A stretch of DNA of 64,000 bases from the NCBI RefSeq assembly GCF_030408035.1, contig NZ_JASDCF010000001.1:372001-436000 (forward strand), in the 5' to 3' direction. Under the pieces are notes generated by a model. It was not told the DNA's origin, did no database searches, and saw nothing but the letters and a program-made list of their open reading frames with translations. Every line of letters starts with the position of its first letter. The first letter of the stretch is position 1. Both the position numbers and the translations under genes were made by a program. This stretch comes from Psychrobacter sp. APC 3426 (GTDB lineage Bacteria; Pseudomonadota; Gammaproteobacteria; Pseudomonadales; Moraxellaceae). Of this stretch, positions 18,609 through 27,130 are shown piece after piece.

Positions 18609-18896
18609 TTAGTGGTTACGGATAATACAATGATAAAGATAGCGTAATACCATCCACATCGTCCAAACTGGGGTAATGATCCATATCAGTAGCCCGAGAC
18701 TTAATAGCGTCATTCTAGTCCAAAAGTCTAGCGCACCGTCCATGATATGCGGCAGATACGCAGGCCCCACATTTGAAGCCATTATCAACACAAACCCAAG
18801 CGCTAAGATAAAACCAAAAACTATAAAGCGTATAGAGATGCTTAGCGCAGTATCAACCCAGGTCTCTTGCTTTTGCCGCTCTAAAAAATTTAGCAT
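18609..18896 (-). CDS. Small membrane protein, function unknown
   Basis: 95 residues starting MLNFLERQKQETWVD. I chose this ATG because AGAGG is 8 bases upstream; an ATG five codons earlier lacks a site. Two clear hydrophobic segments (about 20-42 and 60-88) are separated by a short loop, so it should be an inner-membrane protein. I do not recognise the family. It converges on the CDF exporter and diverges from the gene at 19089. Confidence 0.65.
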   Translation of the reverse strand: MLNFLERQKQETWVDTALSISIRFIVFGFILALGFVLIMASNVGPAYLPHIMDGALDFWTRMTLLSLGLLIWIITPVWTMWMVLRYLYHCIIRNH

Positions 18897-19088
18897 CACA
18901 ATGCCTCTCACCTAGCAAATAAAAGCCTTAACATCATGGTCTGAAATACCATAATCATCAAACAAATTAAACTTAAAGCGGTTTATGTGTTTATAATAAC
19001 GATAATAAACCACTATTTAGCATGCTAATTGACTTTGGTAAGCATACTTATTATTATTTTTTAATCTATCTATTGATGATATACCATT

Positions 19089-19793
19089 ATGTCTAGACGC
19101 TCGGCGCCTTTTGTCGCCCCTGACTATATCGACAACCCTACGTCAAAAGATGGCAAAAAACACGCCAAGGTTTTGCTATCCACGCTGCAAGAAGATATTG
19201 CCAGCTTTCGTGATGAGCAATTCCCGCCTGATATTTTACGCCAAATCCGCGATATGCCTATTTATGAAGGCAATTTAGCAGAAGTCCAAGCCTACCAACA
19301 ACGCTGGCAAGCTCTGCTTGAACGCGCGATGGCATTTTATCCGGCTGCCAACCTACCACCCGACTATCTACCGTTGCCGGCCAGCCTCGAGATACCACAA
19401 TTTATTTATCATGTTCAGCGCCTTCATTTAACCAAGACACGCGCCAAAGAATCTAAGAGCTTTGGCTCTGTTGGCGCACTGACTGATAAATGTGGTGATT
19501 ATAGTGTTGAGGAAATTGTGCGTATGTCGGCAGTTTTTGATAATGATGACGAAGCTCGTCTGGTGGCACATCGCGAGTTTATAGACTTGCGCGCTTATGT
19601 GTTTTGCCGCGATAGCAAAGGTGAGATGTTGGATCCTGAACGGGTGCGATTCTATCGTACGGGGCTCATCGTCCATGCGCTGCCTGACTTTAAAATAGTT
19701 GATAGCAGGCAAACCCCTCGTAAACGCCGTAATGACGCTTATAACAATCCGCTTGCTGATAATGGTATCTGGAAGATTTATCATAAAAAATAA
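19089..19793 (+). CDS. Conserved-looking soluble protein, function unknown
   Basis: 234 residues, no membrane segment or signal peptide. It is rich in aromatic and charged residues throughout, with codon use like its neighbours, which argues for a real gene. The central part (about 60-120) contains EVQAYQQRWQALLERAM and a Pro-rich loop; the C-terminus is basic (RQTPRKRRNDAYN). I cannot name a domain. The ribosome site is weak. It is followed 110 bases later by the antiporter gene on the same strand. Confidence 0.65.
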   Translation: MSRRSAPFVAPDYIDNPTSKDGKKHAKVLLSTLQEDIASFRDEQFPPDILRQIRDMPIYEGNLAEVQAYQQRWQALLERAMAFYPAANLPPDYLPLPASLEIPQFIYHVQRLHLTKTRAKESKSFGSVGALTDKCGDYSVEEIVRMSAVFDNDDEARLVAHREFIDLRAYVFCRDSKGEMLDPERVRFYRTGLIVHALPDFKIVDSRQTPRKRRNDAYNNPLADNGIWKIYHKK

Positions 19794-19903
19794 CATACAT
19801 AGCATACGTAGCTACTATATTATTTTTGCTCTGGCCACTTTATATTGCTAGCACTTATTCTTATCAATATGCCTTTCTTATCACCACTATCTGAGGATAA
19901 CAG

Positions 19904-21790
19904 ATGTTTGCTGCCGCCGCCGGCTCACCAAATTTGATGTTACAAGCTACAATCTTTTTAGGAGCAGCACTGCTCTTTGTACCCCTTGGTAAACGATTTG
20001 GTATTGCGACGGTTCTAGGCTATCTCATCACAGGTCTGATATTAGGTCCGAGTGGCTTAGATGTGGCGGGTGACGCTGAGAGCTTATTGCACTTCTCTGA
20101 GTTTGGGGTGGTGATGCTACTATTCATCATCGGTCTTGAGCTGCAGCCCTCTCGATTATGGGCATTGCGGCGTTCGATATTTGTCCTCGGTGGTTTGCAA
20201 GTTGGTCTTACTGGCACACTATTGATGTGGCTGTTACATCAATATTTTTCTTTGGCCTTAGATACTGCTTTTATTGTCGGATTTGGTTTAGCCCTTTCCT
20301 CCACCGCCTTTGTACTACAGATACTCACTGAAAAACAGCAACTTTCCAGTACACATGGTCGCGAAGCATTCACCATTTTATTATTCCAAGATATCGCTGT
20401 CATTCCACTATTGGCAGTGATTCCGTTTTTATCCGGAGTACGTGAACAAAGCTATGATTTGATTTACTTCGGTAAGGTATTTGCCGTTTTTGCTGGGCTT
20501 ATCTTTGCGAGCCGTTATGTCGTTCGTCCATTTTTTAAGTTTGTGGCATCCAGTGGTGCATCAGAGCTACTGACCGCAGTCGCGCTATTTATCGTGATGG
20601 GTGTGTCTATTTTGATGGGGCAAATTGGTCTATCGATGGCATTAGGAGCGTTTTTGACCGGGGTACTACTAGCGGATTCTGAATATCGCCATGAGCTAGA
20701 AGCCAGTATCGAGCCTTTTAAAGGGCTGCTGCTTGGCTTATTCTTTATGTCGGTTGGTATGCTAACGGATGTAAAACTCATCTTAGCCAAGCCTATCTTT
20801 ATTATTGGCTGCGCAGTTGCCTTGATGTTTATCAAGTTTGCTGTCATTACTGCCATTGCCAAGGTCTCAGGTAATCGTTGGCCGACCAGTATTAGATTGG
20901 GTGTTACCCTTGCTCAAGGTGGTGAATTTGCTTTCGTCCTCTTTAGTGTCGCAACGGCACAAAATGTCTTGCAGTCTGAGCTTGCCAACACCTTAAACCT
21001 CATCGTGACTATTTCTATGGCACTCACGCCACTGGCCTTTTTGTTATTAGAAAAAGTAGGCGAACCTTTATTTGCCAAAAGCAAGCCCAGTCGCGAATAC
21101 GACACCATTCCTGATCACGAACATCAGGTCATTATCGCTGGTTTTGGGCGCGTCGGTCAGATTATTGGTCGTGTATTACGCATGCATAATATCGAATTTA
21201 CAGCGATTGAACGCTCGGCGAACCGAGTGGATTTCGTTCGTAAATTTGGTAACCAAGTCTACTATGGCGATCCAAAAAACCCTGAGATTTTGCGCGCTGC
21301 CGGCATAAAAAAAGCCCGTGTCTTTATATTGGCAATTGATGATTTAGAGCGCTCTATTACCACAGCTCAATACTTGCGCAAGAATTATCCCGACCTTATC
21401 CTATTAGCAAGGGCCCGTGATCGTCAGCATTATTATCGTCTGCGTGAGGTTGGTGTGCGTCATATTTGGCGTGAAACCTACCTATCCTCACTAGACATGT
21501 CACGTGAGTCATTACAACTGCTCGGTATATCACCCGAGAAAGCGCGTGAGACGGTACAGACTTTCCGTGATTATGATGATGACTTGATTGAGCGCCAACA
21601 AGCTATCTATGGCGATGAAGCAAGCCTTATCGAATCGGCACAATCAGCAATGGCGGAGCTTGAAAGTCTATTTGACGAGGATATTGATAAAGCCCGCAAG
21701 ATGGATTTGACAGACTTCTATGAAGCGTTAAAGAGCCAAGCGACACCGGTAGAGGATAAAGACAATATTGCAACGGACTCTAAAACATGA
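19904..21790 (+). CDS. kefB: CPA2 monovalent cation/proton antiporter, KefB/KefC type
   Basis: 628 residues. The N-terminal Na_H_exchanger domain (about 12-13 helices, residues 10-390) includes GYLITGLILGPSGL, FIIGLELQPSRLW and LLFQDIAVIPLL. A Rossmann RCK/TrkA-N domain starts near 406 with VIIAGFGRVGQIIGRVL. In E. coli KefB/KefC export K+ when glutathione adducts form, acidifying the cytosol to limit electrophile damage. gshB elsewhere in the window would supply that ligand, but regulation here is inference. GAGGATAACAG before the ATG is a good ribosome site. The stop codon lies inside a transposon-end relic starting about 21785, so the natural C-terminus may have been altered. Confidence 0.88.
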   Translation: MFAAAAGSPNLMLQATIFLGAALLFVPLGKRFGIATVLGYLITGLILGPSGLDVAGDAESLLHFSEFGVVMLLFIIGLELQPSRLWALRRSIFVLGGLQVGLTGTLLMWLLHQYFSLALDTAFIVGFGLALSSTAFVLQILTEKQQLSSTHGREAFTILLFQDIAVIPLLAVIPFLSGVREQSYDLIYFGKVFAVFAGLIFASRYVVRPFFKFVASSGASELLTAVALFIVMGVSILMGQIGLSMALGAFLTGVLLADSEYRHELEASIEPFKGLLLGLFFMSVGMLTDVKLILAKPIFIIGCAVALMFIKFAVITAIAKVSGNRWPTSIRLGVTLAQGGEFAFVLFSVATAQNVLQSELANTLNLIVTISMALTPLAFLLLEKVGEPLFAKSKPSREYDTIPDHEHQVIIAGFGRVGQIIGRVLRMHNIEFTAIERSANRVDFVRKFGNQVYYGDPKNPEILRAAGIKKARVFILAIDDLERSITTAQYLRKNYPDLILLARARDRQHYYRLREVGVRHIWRETYLSSLDMSRESLQLLGISPEKARETVQTFRDYDDDLIERQQAIYGDEASLIESAQSAMAELESLFDEDIDKARKMDLTDFYEALKSQATPVEDKDNIATDSKT

Positions 21791-21840
21791 ACCACCCACT
21801 ACCTTATAGGTAGGGGATTTCTGCGGAGGTTTGCTAAAAA
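21785..21840 (-). mobile_element. Minimal relic of the tnpB element family: right and left ends fused
   Basis: The left half (ATGAACCACCCACTACC) resembles the right terminus of the two full copies. The right half (GTAGGGGATTTCTGCG, then GCTAAAAA) resembles their left terminus. The order and orientation match copy 1, but tnpB and the guide-RNA region are gone, leaving about 55 bases that fold into a hairpin CCTAC/GTAGG type structure. It overlaps the antiporter stop codon. Confidence 0.6.
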
Positions 21841-21867
21841 TTACTTGTTGACGATGCACTGAGTGGA

Positions 21868-22797
21868 CTATTCAGATAAACAGCTTTTTGGTGCCTGTTT
21901 TTTATTCAATGAGCTGGTACAGCCCCAATCATCACTATTTGGGAGATGATAAAAAACCAGTGTTTGATTATTTAGATAGCGTATTGGAAATTTTGCATTT
22001 TGGATAGTGGCAATGACGGCACAATCCGTCTCTGCCACTCCAGCAGCTTGGGTATCAATGTGCATACGCACCTGCTGATCCTCTGTATTCAGCGGTAAAC
22101 TGACAGGACATCGACCCGTCTGCTGATAAATTAAAGCCACTCTATTTTGCGCATTTTTGGCTATATCATAAGCATTGAATAACACCTCATTCTCTTTTGG
22201 TTTTGCCACTATAGGTAAAAACTGTACCTTAATGACTAAAAGCGCAAAGGCAAAAAACCCAAACCCTAATCCTAAACCAAACAAGCTAACCCCACCTTCT
22301 CTTTTTAGATGCGATTTTTGCGCTGCTTCGTCACGCGGATGGTCGTTGATAGCATCAGCAATCTCACGTCGAGCCATTCGATAATAATAAGCATCTGTCC
22401 AACGCGCCACCATAAATGACCAAAATAGCCAAATCATCGCAGCAATGCCAATACGTGTGGCCATTTGATAGACATCAGGAATATAGGACATTGCCAAAAA
22501 TTCGAAAGCGACCAATATTAGTGCCACATTGAGCTGGATAAACGACCAACCTGCCACACTATAGACAATCGCATCCATATAGCGTTTTCGATAGAGCAAC
22601 CAAGGAAAGGTGATAAAAAACGCTGCCCAATGCCATTTTGGCGACAGATAGCCTTGCTTATCAAACTGCTCAAATCGCTTTAGGTAATAGCGCTGGGTAC
22701 GCTGCCCAATAAACCATTCATCCAGCTGCTTACGCTTAGCATCCGTAAGCTGTTCTTGATAAAACGGTGGCGGTGAATCCGTCTCGATAAATAACAT
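21868..22797 (-). CDS. DUF2628-type membrane protein with pilin-like C-terminus
   Basis: 309 residues. Residues 50-160 hold WHWAAFFITFPWLLYRKRY followed by three or four membrane helices, the pattern of DUF2628 proteins. Another helix at about 175-197 (LFGLGLGFGFFAFALLVI) leads to a soluble domain. That domain (210-309) resembles the globular part of type IV pilins: NAQNRVALIYQQTGRCPVSL, then DTQAAGVAETDC, ending DWGCTSSL-(N8)-SC, where the last two cysteines would form the pilin disulfide loop. The first part of the call is family knowledge; the pilin resemblance is my reading. The role is unknown. It converges on the antiporter gene. Confidence 0.65.
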   Translation of the reverse strand: MLFIETDSPPPFYQEQLTDAKRKQLDEWFIGQRTQRYYLKRFEQFDKQGYLSPKWHWAAFFITFPWLLYRKRYMDAIVYSVAGWSFIQLNVALILVAFEFLAMSYIPDVYQMATRIGIAAMIWLFWSFMVARWTDAYYYRMARREIADAINDHPRDEAAQKSHLKREGGVSLFGLGLGFGFFAFALLVIKVQFLPIVAKPKENEVLFNAYDIAKNAQNRVALIYQQTGRCPVSLPLNTEDQQVRMHIDTQAAGVAETDCAVIATIQNAKFPIRYLNNQTLVFYHLPNSDDWGCTSSLNKKQAPKSCLSE

Positions 22798-23042
22798 AGC
22801 AGTATGCTCTATTAGCCTTCAAAAAGAGTAATGGTCACTATATGATAACGCCAAAAGCCATCTATAGAAAACCCATAATACAATCTGTCTATAGAAAACG
22901 AGTGTATAGCCATTCCTTATAACCTAGATAAACCTTAGCAATATACGGCATATCCGCTAATATCGGATTGTGCGTTCACAGTCGTTACGATTTAACTTAT
23001 AATGAACCAACATTACCCACTTAATTAAGCCTTGTTAATCCT

Positions 23043-23900
23043 ATGAGTCAACATTCTGATATCAATGACAACATCAATAGTAGCGATACTAGTGGTGAGC
23101 AAAACCCTAATACTACTAACGCTAATGCTCTAAGCATAGAAGCTGATAGTGCTGATACTAACGTTAGCAGCCAAACGGCGCCTGCAGACGGCAAGCATAT
23201 ACGTATTGTTAATACTTTTATGAAGCGTCGCACGCATATGAATAAAAATGCAGAGCTGGCTTTAACTGCACCCGAGTTCTCTGAGTACTTGGTCAATAAT
23301 AGTTTTGGTGACGGCAATCTAGAAGGTATTGATAATTTACGCTCACTCTTCGCTGATAGCCCTAATGGCAGTGAAGCGCCGCTTACACTAGAGATTGGTT
23401 TTGGACTGGGTGATTCATTCATCGAGATGGCAGCAGCAGAGCCGACACGTAATTTTGTAGGTGTTGAAGTTCATGAGCCAGGTATCGGTAAATGTGCTTA
23501 TATGGCAGGCACACAAGGTTTAACCAACGTTAAAATCATCAACGGTGATGCCATTCAACTACTGAAACAGGTACCAGAAAACCATATCGACCGCATCCAA
23601 CTTTACTTCCCTGACCCATGGCAAAAAAAGCGTCATTATAAACGCCGCTTTGTCAGCCCTGAGCGTATGGCGATTGTCACGCGTAGCTTAAAACCAGGCG
23701 GCTGGTTCCATACGGCGACTGATTGGGAACATTATGCCTTTTGGATGGTCGAAGTATTGGATGGTTTTGTAGGTCTTACTAACCAAGCAGGGGCTGGTAG
23801 CTTCACATCACGCCCTGACTTTCGTCCAATGACCAAGTTTGAGCGCCGAGGATTAGAGCGTGGACATGGTGTATGGGATTTAATCTATATCAAAGACTAG
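23043..23900 (+). CDS. trmB: tRNA (guanine-N7-)-methyltransferase
   Basis: 285 residues. SAM-dependent enzyme making m7G46 in tRNA. The SAM site [15 protein letters not shown] and the family signature [16 protein letters not shown] are clear, and [16 protein letters not shown] matches the conserved C-terminus. The first 60 or so residues are a polar, Asn/Ser/Thr/Asp-rich tail not present in E. coli TrmB; the conserved part starts around residue 55 ([12 protein letters not shown]). A later start at the Met at 65 or 71 would cut into the conserved part, so the long form is kept. The gene is monocistronic with a strong terminator. Confidence 0.95.
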   Translation: MSQHSDINDNINSSDTSGEQNPNTTNANALSIEADSADTNVSSQTAPADGKHIRIVNTFMKRRTHMNKNAELALTAPEFSEYLVNNSFGDGNLEGIDNLRSLFADSPNGSEAPLTLEIGFGLGDSFIEMAAAEPTRNFVGVEVHEPGIGKCAYMAGTQGLTNVKIINGDAIQLLKQVPENHIDRIQLYFPDPWQKKRHYKRRFVSPERMAIVTRSLKPGGWFHTATDWEHYAFWMVEVLDGFVGLTNQAGAGSFTSRPDFRPMTKFERRGLERGHGVWDLIYIKD

Positions 23901-23935
23901 TTCCGACGTATTTATTGTTAGTGAAATCTCATATC

Positions 23936-23962
23936 GCGGCTAAACTACTTAGCCGCTTTTTT
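23936..23962 (+). terminator. Rho-independent terminator after trmB
   Basis: Perfect 8-bp stem GCGGCTAA / TTAGCCGC with a 5-base loop followed by TTTTTT. Confidence 0.9.
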
Positions 23963-24927
23963 ATGCTTACATATTATCCAATCACAATATTATCCCCTTA
24001 TATGTAAATCTTTCAGCTACAACCCTTAATCCACAAGTAATAACTATTTAAATGAAAAAAAATTAGGAATAATTTACTATGTGAAACATGGTCACTAAAA
24101 TGTGATTTTCGATTAATAATTGATTGCGAAAATATAAAAACGGCCTTTCTACACTTTTAATCGATAACGCCAGTCTACCCAAACATTGGTACCATAAGGG
24201 TTTCGCGAGTTCTCCCCATAAGCTGTGGATAACCCTGTGCATAACTCACCACTTGACAAGGATTTTCCTAGGTAGCTCAAAGGGTAAGGTAAAATCGTTC
24301 ATTTTTTGTACAATTTATAATACTTTTAAAATCATACACTTACATTAGTTATCCCAATATTATAATTTATTTTTAATATATTTTAAAAATAAATTATTCC
24401 TTATCTATGTTTCACAACCAATAAAATAATACCCTTTATTTGTTGTGGACAACTCCTTGCCCTATTGACAAAGCATACAGTTATACTGTCCAAATTTGTG
24501 GCTTGACCATCTGCTATTTTTTACAACTTATCCATTACACTGCATGCGACACTTACTGTCGTATAGCATTACCAGCCCCTCTCTATCACCCTTGGTTTTT
24601 GCTATAATTGCCTTATCTACCCAACAGCACTTAAGAGAAATGCTTCACAAGTCATTGGGACAATATGGCTTAGCGTTGGTACTGACAGCCATTAATCATG
24701 AACTTAATTTTGCTTCTCTCACTATTTAATTTTACTGTATAGTAGAGTGATATTCGATATTACTACCTACATCATTGACGTTACAACCCAGTCATTTTAG
24801 CTGTACGCTATTTACTATTTTAATAGTCACCAGCCCTATTTAGCCACTAACCTCTAACTTACAATCAGTTTATTTACCACATCAAATTTATAGTTTTAAG
24901 CCAATTATTGAAGACAAGGAATCCAGT
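23963..24927. other. Long AT-rich intergenic region with DnaA boxes, upstream of recA
   Basis: Almost 1 kb without a convincing gene. It contains two perfect DnaA boxes, one-mismatch boxes at about 24026-24034 (TAATCCACA) and 24444-24452 (TGTGGACAA), and a very AT-rich stretch at 24357-24400. It must also hold the recA promoter; TTGACG at 24775 is a candidate -35 without a good -10. No LexA box of the CTGT-N8-ACAG type is visible. Confidence 0.5.
24224..24244 (-). promoter_or_regulatory. Pair of perfect DnaA boxes
   Basis: TGTGGATAA (24224-24232) and TGTGCATAA (24236-24244) are the reverse complements of TTATCCACA and TTATGCACA, both exact matches to TTATNCACA, in the same orientation and 12 bases apart. 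An AT-rich segment begins about 110 bases away. Confidence 0.6.
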
Positions 24928-25986
24928 ATGGACGAGAATAAAGCCAAAGCACTCAAAGCAGCACTTGGTCAAATCGAAAAGCAGTTTGGTAAAAACACCA
25001 TCATGCATCTAGGCGATGACTCAGCTATTATGGATGTTGATGTCGTGTCAACAGGCTCGTTAGGTCTAGACATTGCGCTTGGCATCGGTGGTTTACCAAA
25101 AGGCCGTATCGTTGAGATTTATGGTCCAGAGAGCTCAGGTAAAACCACAATGACATTACAAGCTATTGCAGAGTGTCAAAAACAAGGCGGTACCTGTGCC
25201 TTTATCGACGCTGAGCATGCACTTGACCCTGTCTATGCCCGCAAGCTTGGGGTAAATACGGACGATCTACTACTTTCTCAACCTGATAATGGTGAGCAAG
25301 CATTAGAGATTACTGATATGTTGGTACGTTCAGGAGCAATTGATATGATTGTCATTGACTCTGTAGCAGCGTTGACGCCGCGTGCAGAGATCGAAGGTGA
25401 GATGGGCGACTCACATATGGGTCTACAAGCACGCCTAATGAGCCAAGCCCTACGTAAAATCACTGGTAATGCCAAACGCTCTAATTGTATGGTGGTCTTT
25501 ATTAACCAAATCCGCATGAAAATCGGTGTAATGTTCGGCAGTCCTGAAACCACGACTGGTGGTAACGCGCTCAAATTCTATGCCTCAGTTCGTATGGACA
25601 TCCGCCGTATCGGTGCTGTCAAAAATGGTGATGAAATCATCGGTAACCAAACCCGTGTCAAAGTCATCAAAAACAAAATGGCACCTCCATTCCGTCAGGC
25701 TGAGTTTGAGATTACTTATGGCGAAGGTACCAATCATTTGGCCGAAGTGATTGATTTGGGTGTTGAAATTGGTGCAGTTGGTAAAGCAGGCTCTTGGTAT
25801 AGCTATGGCGATGAAAAAATCGGTCAAGGTAAAGCCAATTCTGTACTGTTCTTAAAAGAGAATCCAGCGATTGCACAAGAAATCGAAGCCAAAATTCGTG
25901 ACGAAAAGCTTGGATCAAAAAAAGAAGCCAAAGCCACAGATGCTGACGAGGCCAATGAAGCGTTGGCCTCTGAACCTGTACAATAG
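24928..25986 (+). CDS. recA: Recombinase RecA
   Basis: 352 residues. Walker [10 protein letters not shown] (about 67-75), the MAW-type segment [19 protein letters not shown] (loop L1/L2 region) and [12 protein letters not shown] are unmistakable. RecA polymerises on single-stranded DNA, drives homologous pairing and acts as co-protease in SOS systems. The C-terminus is acidic ([15 protein letters not shown]), as usual. AAGGA is 9 bases before the ATG. recX follows after 40 bases on the same strand, the common recA-recX order. Moraxellaceae generally lack LexA, consistent with no SOS box upstream. Confidence 0.99.
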   Translation: MDENKAKALKAALGQIEKQFGKNTIMHLGDDSAIMDVDVVSTGSLGLDIALGIGGLPKGRIVEIYGPESSGKTTMTLQAIAECQKQGGTCAFIDAEHALDPVYARKLGVNTDDLLLSQPDNGEQALEITDMLVRSGAIDMIVIDSVAALTPRAEIEGEMGDSHMGLQARLMSQALRKITGNAKRSNCMVVFINQIRMKIGVMFGSPETTTGGNALKFYASVRMDIRRIGAVKNGDEIIGNQTRVKVIKNKMAPPFRQAEFEITYGEGTNHLAEVIDLGVEIGAVGKAGSWYSYGDEKIGQGKANSVLFLKENPAIAQEIEAKIRDEKLGSKKEAKATDADEANEALASEPVQ

Positions 25987-26026
25987 CGGCTCAGTCATCA
26001 ATCGTTATCAAGAATCATGACTTGTT

Positions 26027-27085
26027 ATGAAAATTAAAACGTTAGCTGAAATACTCGCTGAGTCGGACGCCGATTCAGCGAGTAGTCCTAATATTAAATC
26101 AAAAAAACCTATTAAATCTTCTGAGTCTTCTAAACTTTCTCAGCGCGCCTATCAAGACAAGCCTAAAAAAACAGCTAAGAGCCGCAAGTATTCAACCTAC
26201 TCTCGTGAAAAGCATTTATTATCTGATGACTCTGGCTTTGAGATAGAATCAGCTGACGCTCATTCTTCTACTAGCAAAAACCCTGCCAAATCTAAGAAAC
26301 GTAAAAAACGTTTTCACCCAGCGGCTAATTTTAGCCCTGAGCCTAGTGACGCGCCTGTTTATCAACCTCCAGAGGCGCAGAGTATTAAGCAGATGCTCGC
26401 TGAGGTTAAGGGTAACGTTCATGAGACTGGTATAAGCAGTGATGAGCATCAAAAAGAGTTCGCTGAAAGCAATCAATCGGACATCGATAACCTGCCATCT
26501 GCGCTCAAAGCGTATTTACGTACTCCTGAACAAAAGCAAGCTGAGATTGATGCTATCAAAGCCGAAAGCCGCTTGCGTTGGTTGGCATTTTATTATCTAT
26601 CGCGCCGAGAGTACGGCAAGGTTGAGCTTAGACAAAAACTGATTGATAAAGAACAAGATCCAAAAAAGATTGACGCCCTGCTTGATGAGTTCGAGGAAAA
26701 AGGGTATCAAAGTGATTATCGTACCACCCTGATGCTTATCCGAGAAAATATCCGCAAGGGTCGTGGGCGTGGCCGTATCAAGCAAGAGTTTTATCGTAAA
26801 AAGGTAGAGATGCCAGGTAATATCGATGAGCTTATTGATATGGCAAATACAGAATCTGAAGAGTTTATTGAGTTTATAGATGACAGTGCGGATAACTTAG
26901 TAGAAGGCATTGACTGGCTTAAACTGGCTGTTACCGCACGGATAAAAAAATACGGCAATGACATCCCTAGTGAACAAAAAGACAAAGCACGCCAACTGCG
27001 GTTTTTACAGTATAGAGGTTTTAAGAGCGATATCTGTTTTGCCGCGCTTAACCATACATTAGAGACTTTGGATGAGCGCTTTTGA
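26027..27085 (+). CDS. recX: RecX-type regulator of RecA with long N-terminal extension
   Basis: 352 residues, about twice the usual 150-170. The RecX helical repeats start near residue 170 (RLRWLAFYYLSRREYGKVELR, LLDEFEEKGYQSDYR, GRGRGRIKQEFYRKK). RecX binds in the groove of RecA filaments and dampens RecA activity. Residues 1-165 are low-complexity, rich in Ser, Lys and Asp (KSKKPIKSSESS, KSKKRKKRFHP), and are probably disordered, possibly a nucleic-acid or partner-binding tail. Reading frame and composition are continuous, so this is not a frameshift artefact by appearance. It is 40 bases after recA and probably cotranscribed with it. No strong ribosome site is seen at the ATG. Confidence 0.9.
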   Translation: MKIKTLAEILAESDADSASSPNIKSKKPIKSSESSKLSQRAYQDKPKKTAKSRKYSTYSREKHLLSDDSGFEIESADAHSSTSKNPAKSKKRKKRFHPAANFSPEPSDAPVYQPPEAQSIKQMLAEVKGNVHETGISSDEHQKEFAESNQSDIDNLPSALKAYLRTPEQKQAEIDAIKAESRLRWLAFYYLSRREYGKVELRQKLIDKEQDPKKIDALLDEFEEKGYQSDYRTTLMLIRENIRKGRGRGRIKQEFYRKKVEMPGNIDELIDMANTESEEFIEFIDDSADNLVEGIDWLKLAVTARIKKYGNDIPSEQKDKARQLRFLQYRGFKSDICFAALNHTLETLDERF

Positions 27086-27130
27086 AAAACGCTCATCTTT
27101 CTCTCAATCAATATAGTTTAAAAAGTCTGG

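Noticed and set aside
24081-24415. GTGAAACA (24081) and TGTTTCAC (24408), matching the two halves of a parS site
   Set aside because: They are 320 bases apart and not joined as a 16-mer; each 8-mer is expected by chance in 64 kb.
24477-24489. Palindrome ACAGTTATACTGT upstream of recA, considered as an SOS box
   Set aside because: It is not the CTGT-N8-ACAG LexA pattern and Moraxellaceae generally lack LexA; a single palindrome of this size is not strong evidence.
24124-24729. Two frames of 74 and 77 codons in the trmB-recA gap
   Set aside because: No ribosome sites, AT-driven composition, and one overlaps the DnaA boxes.
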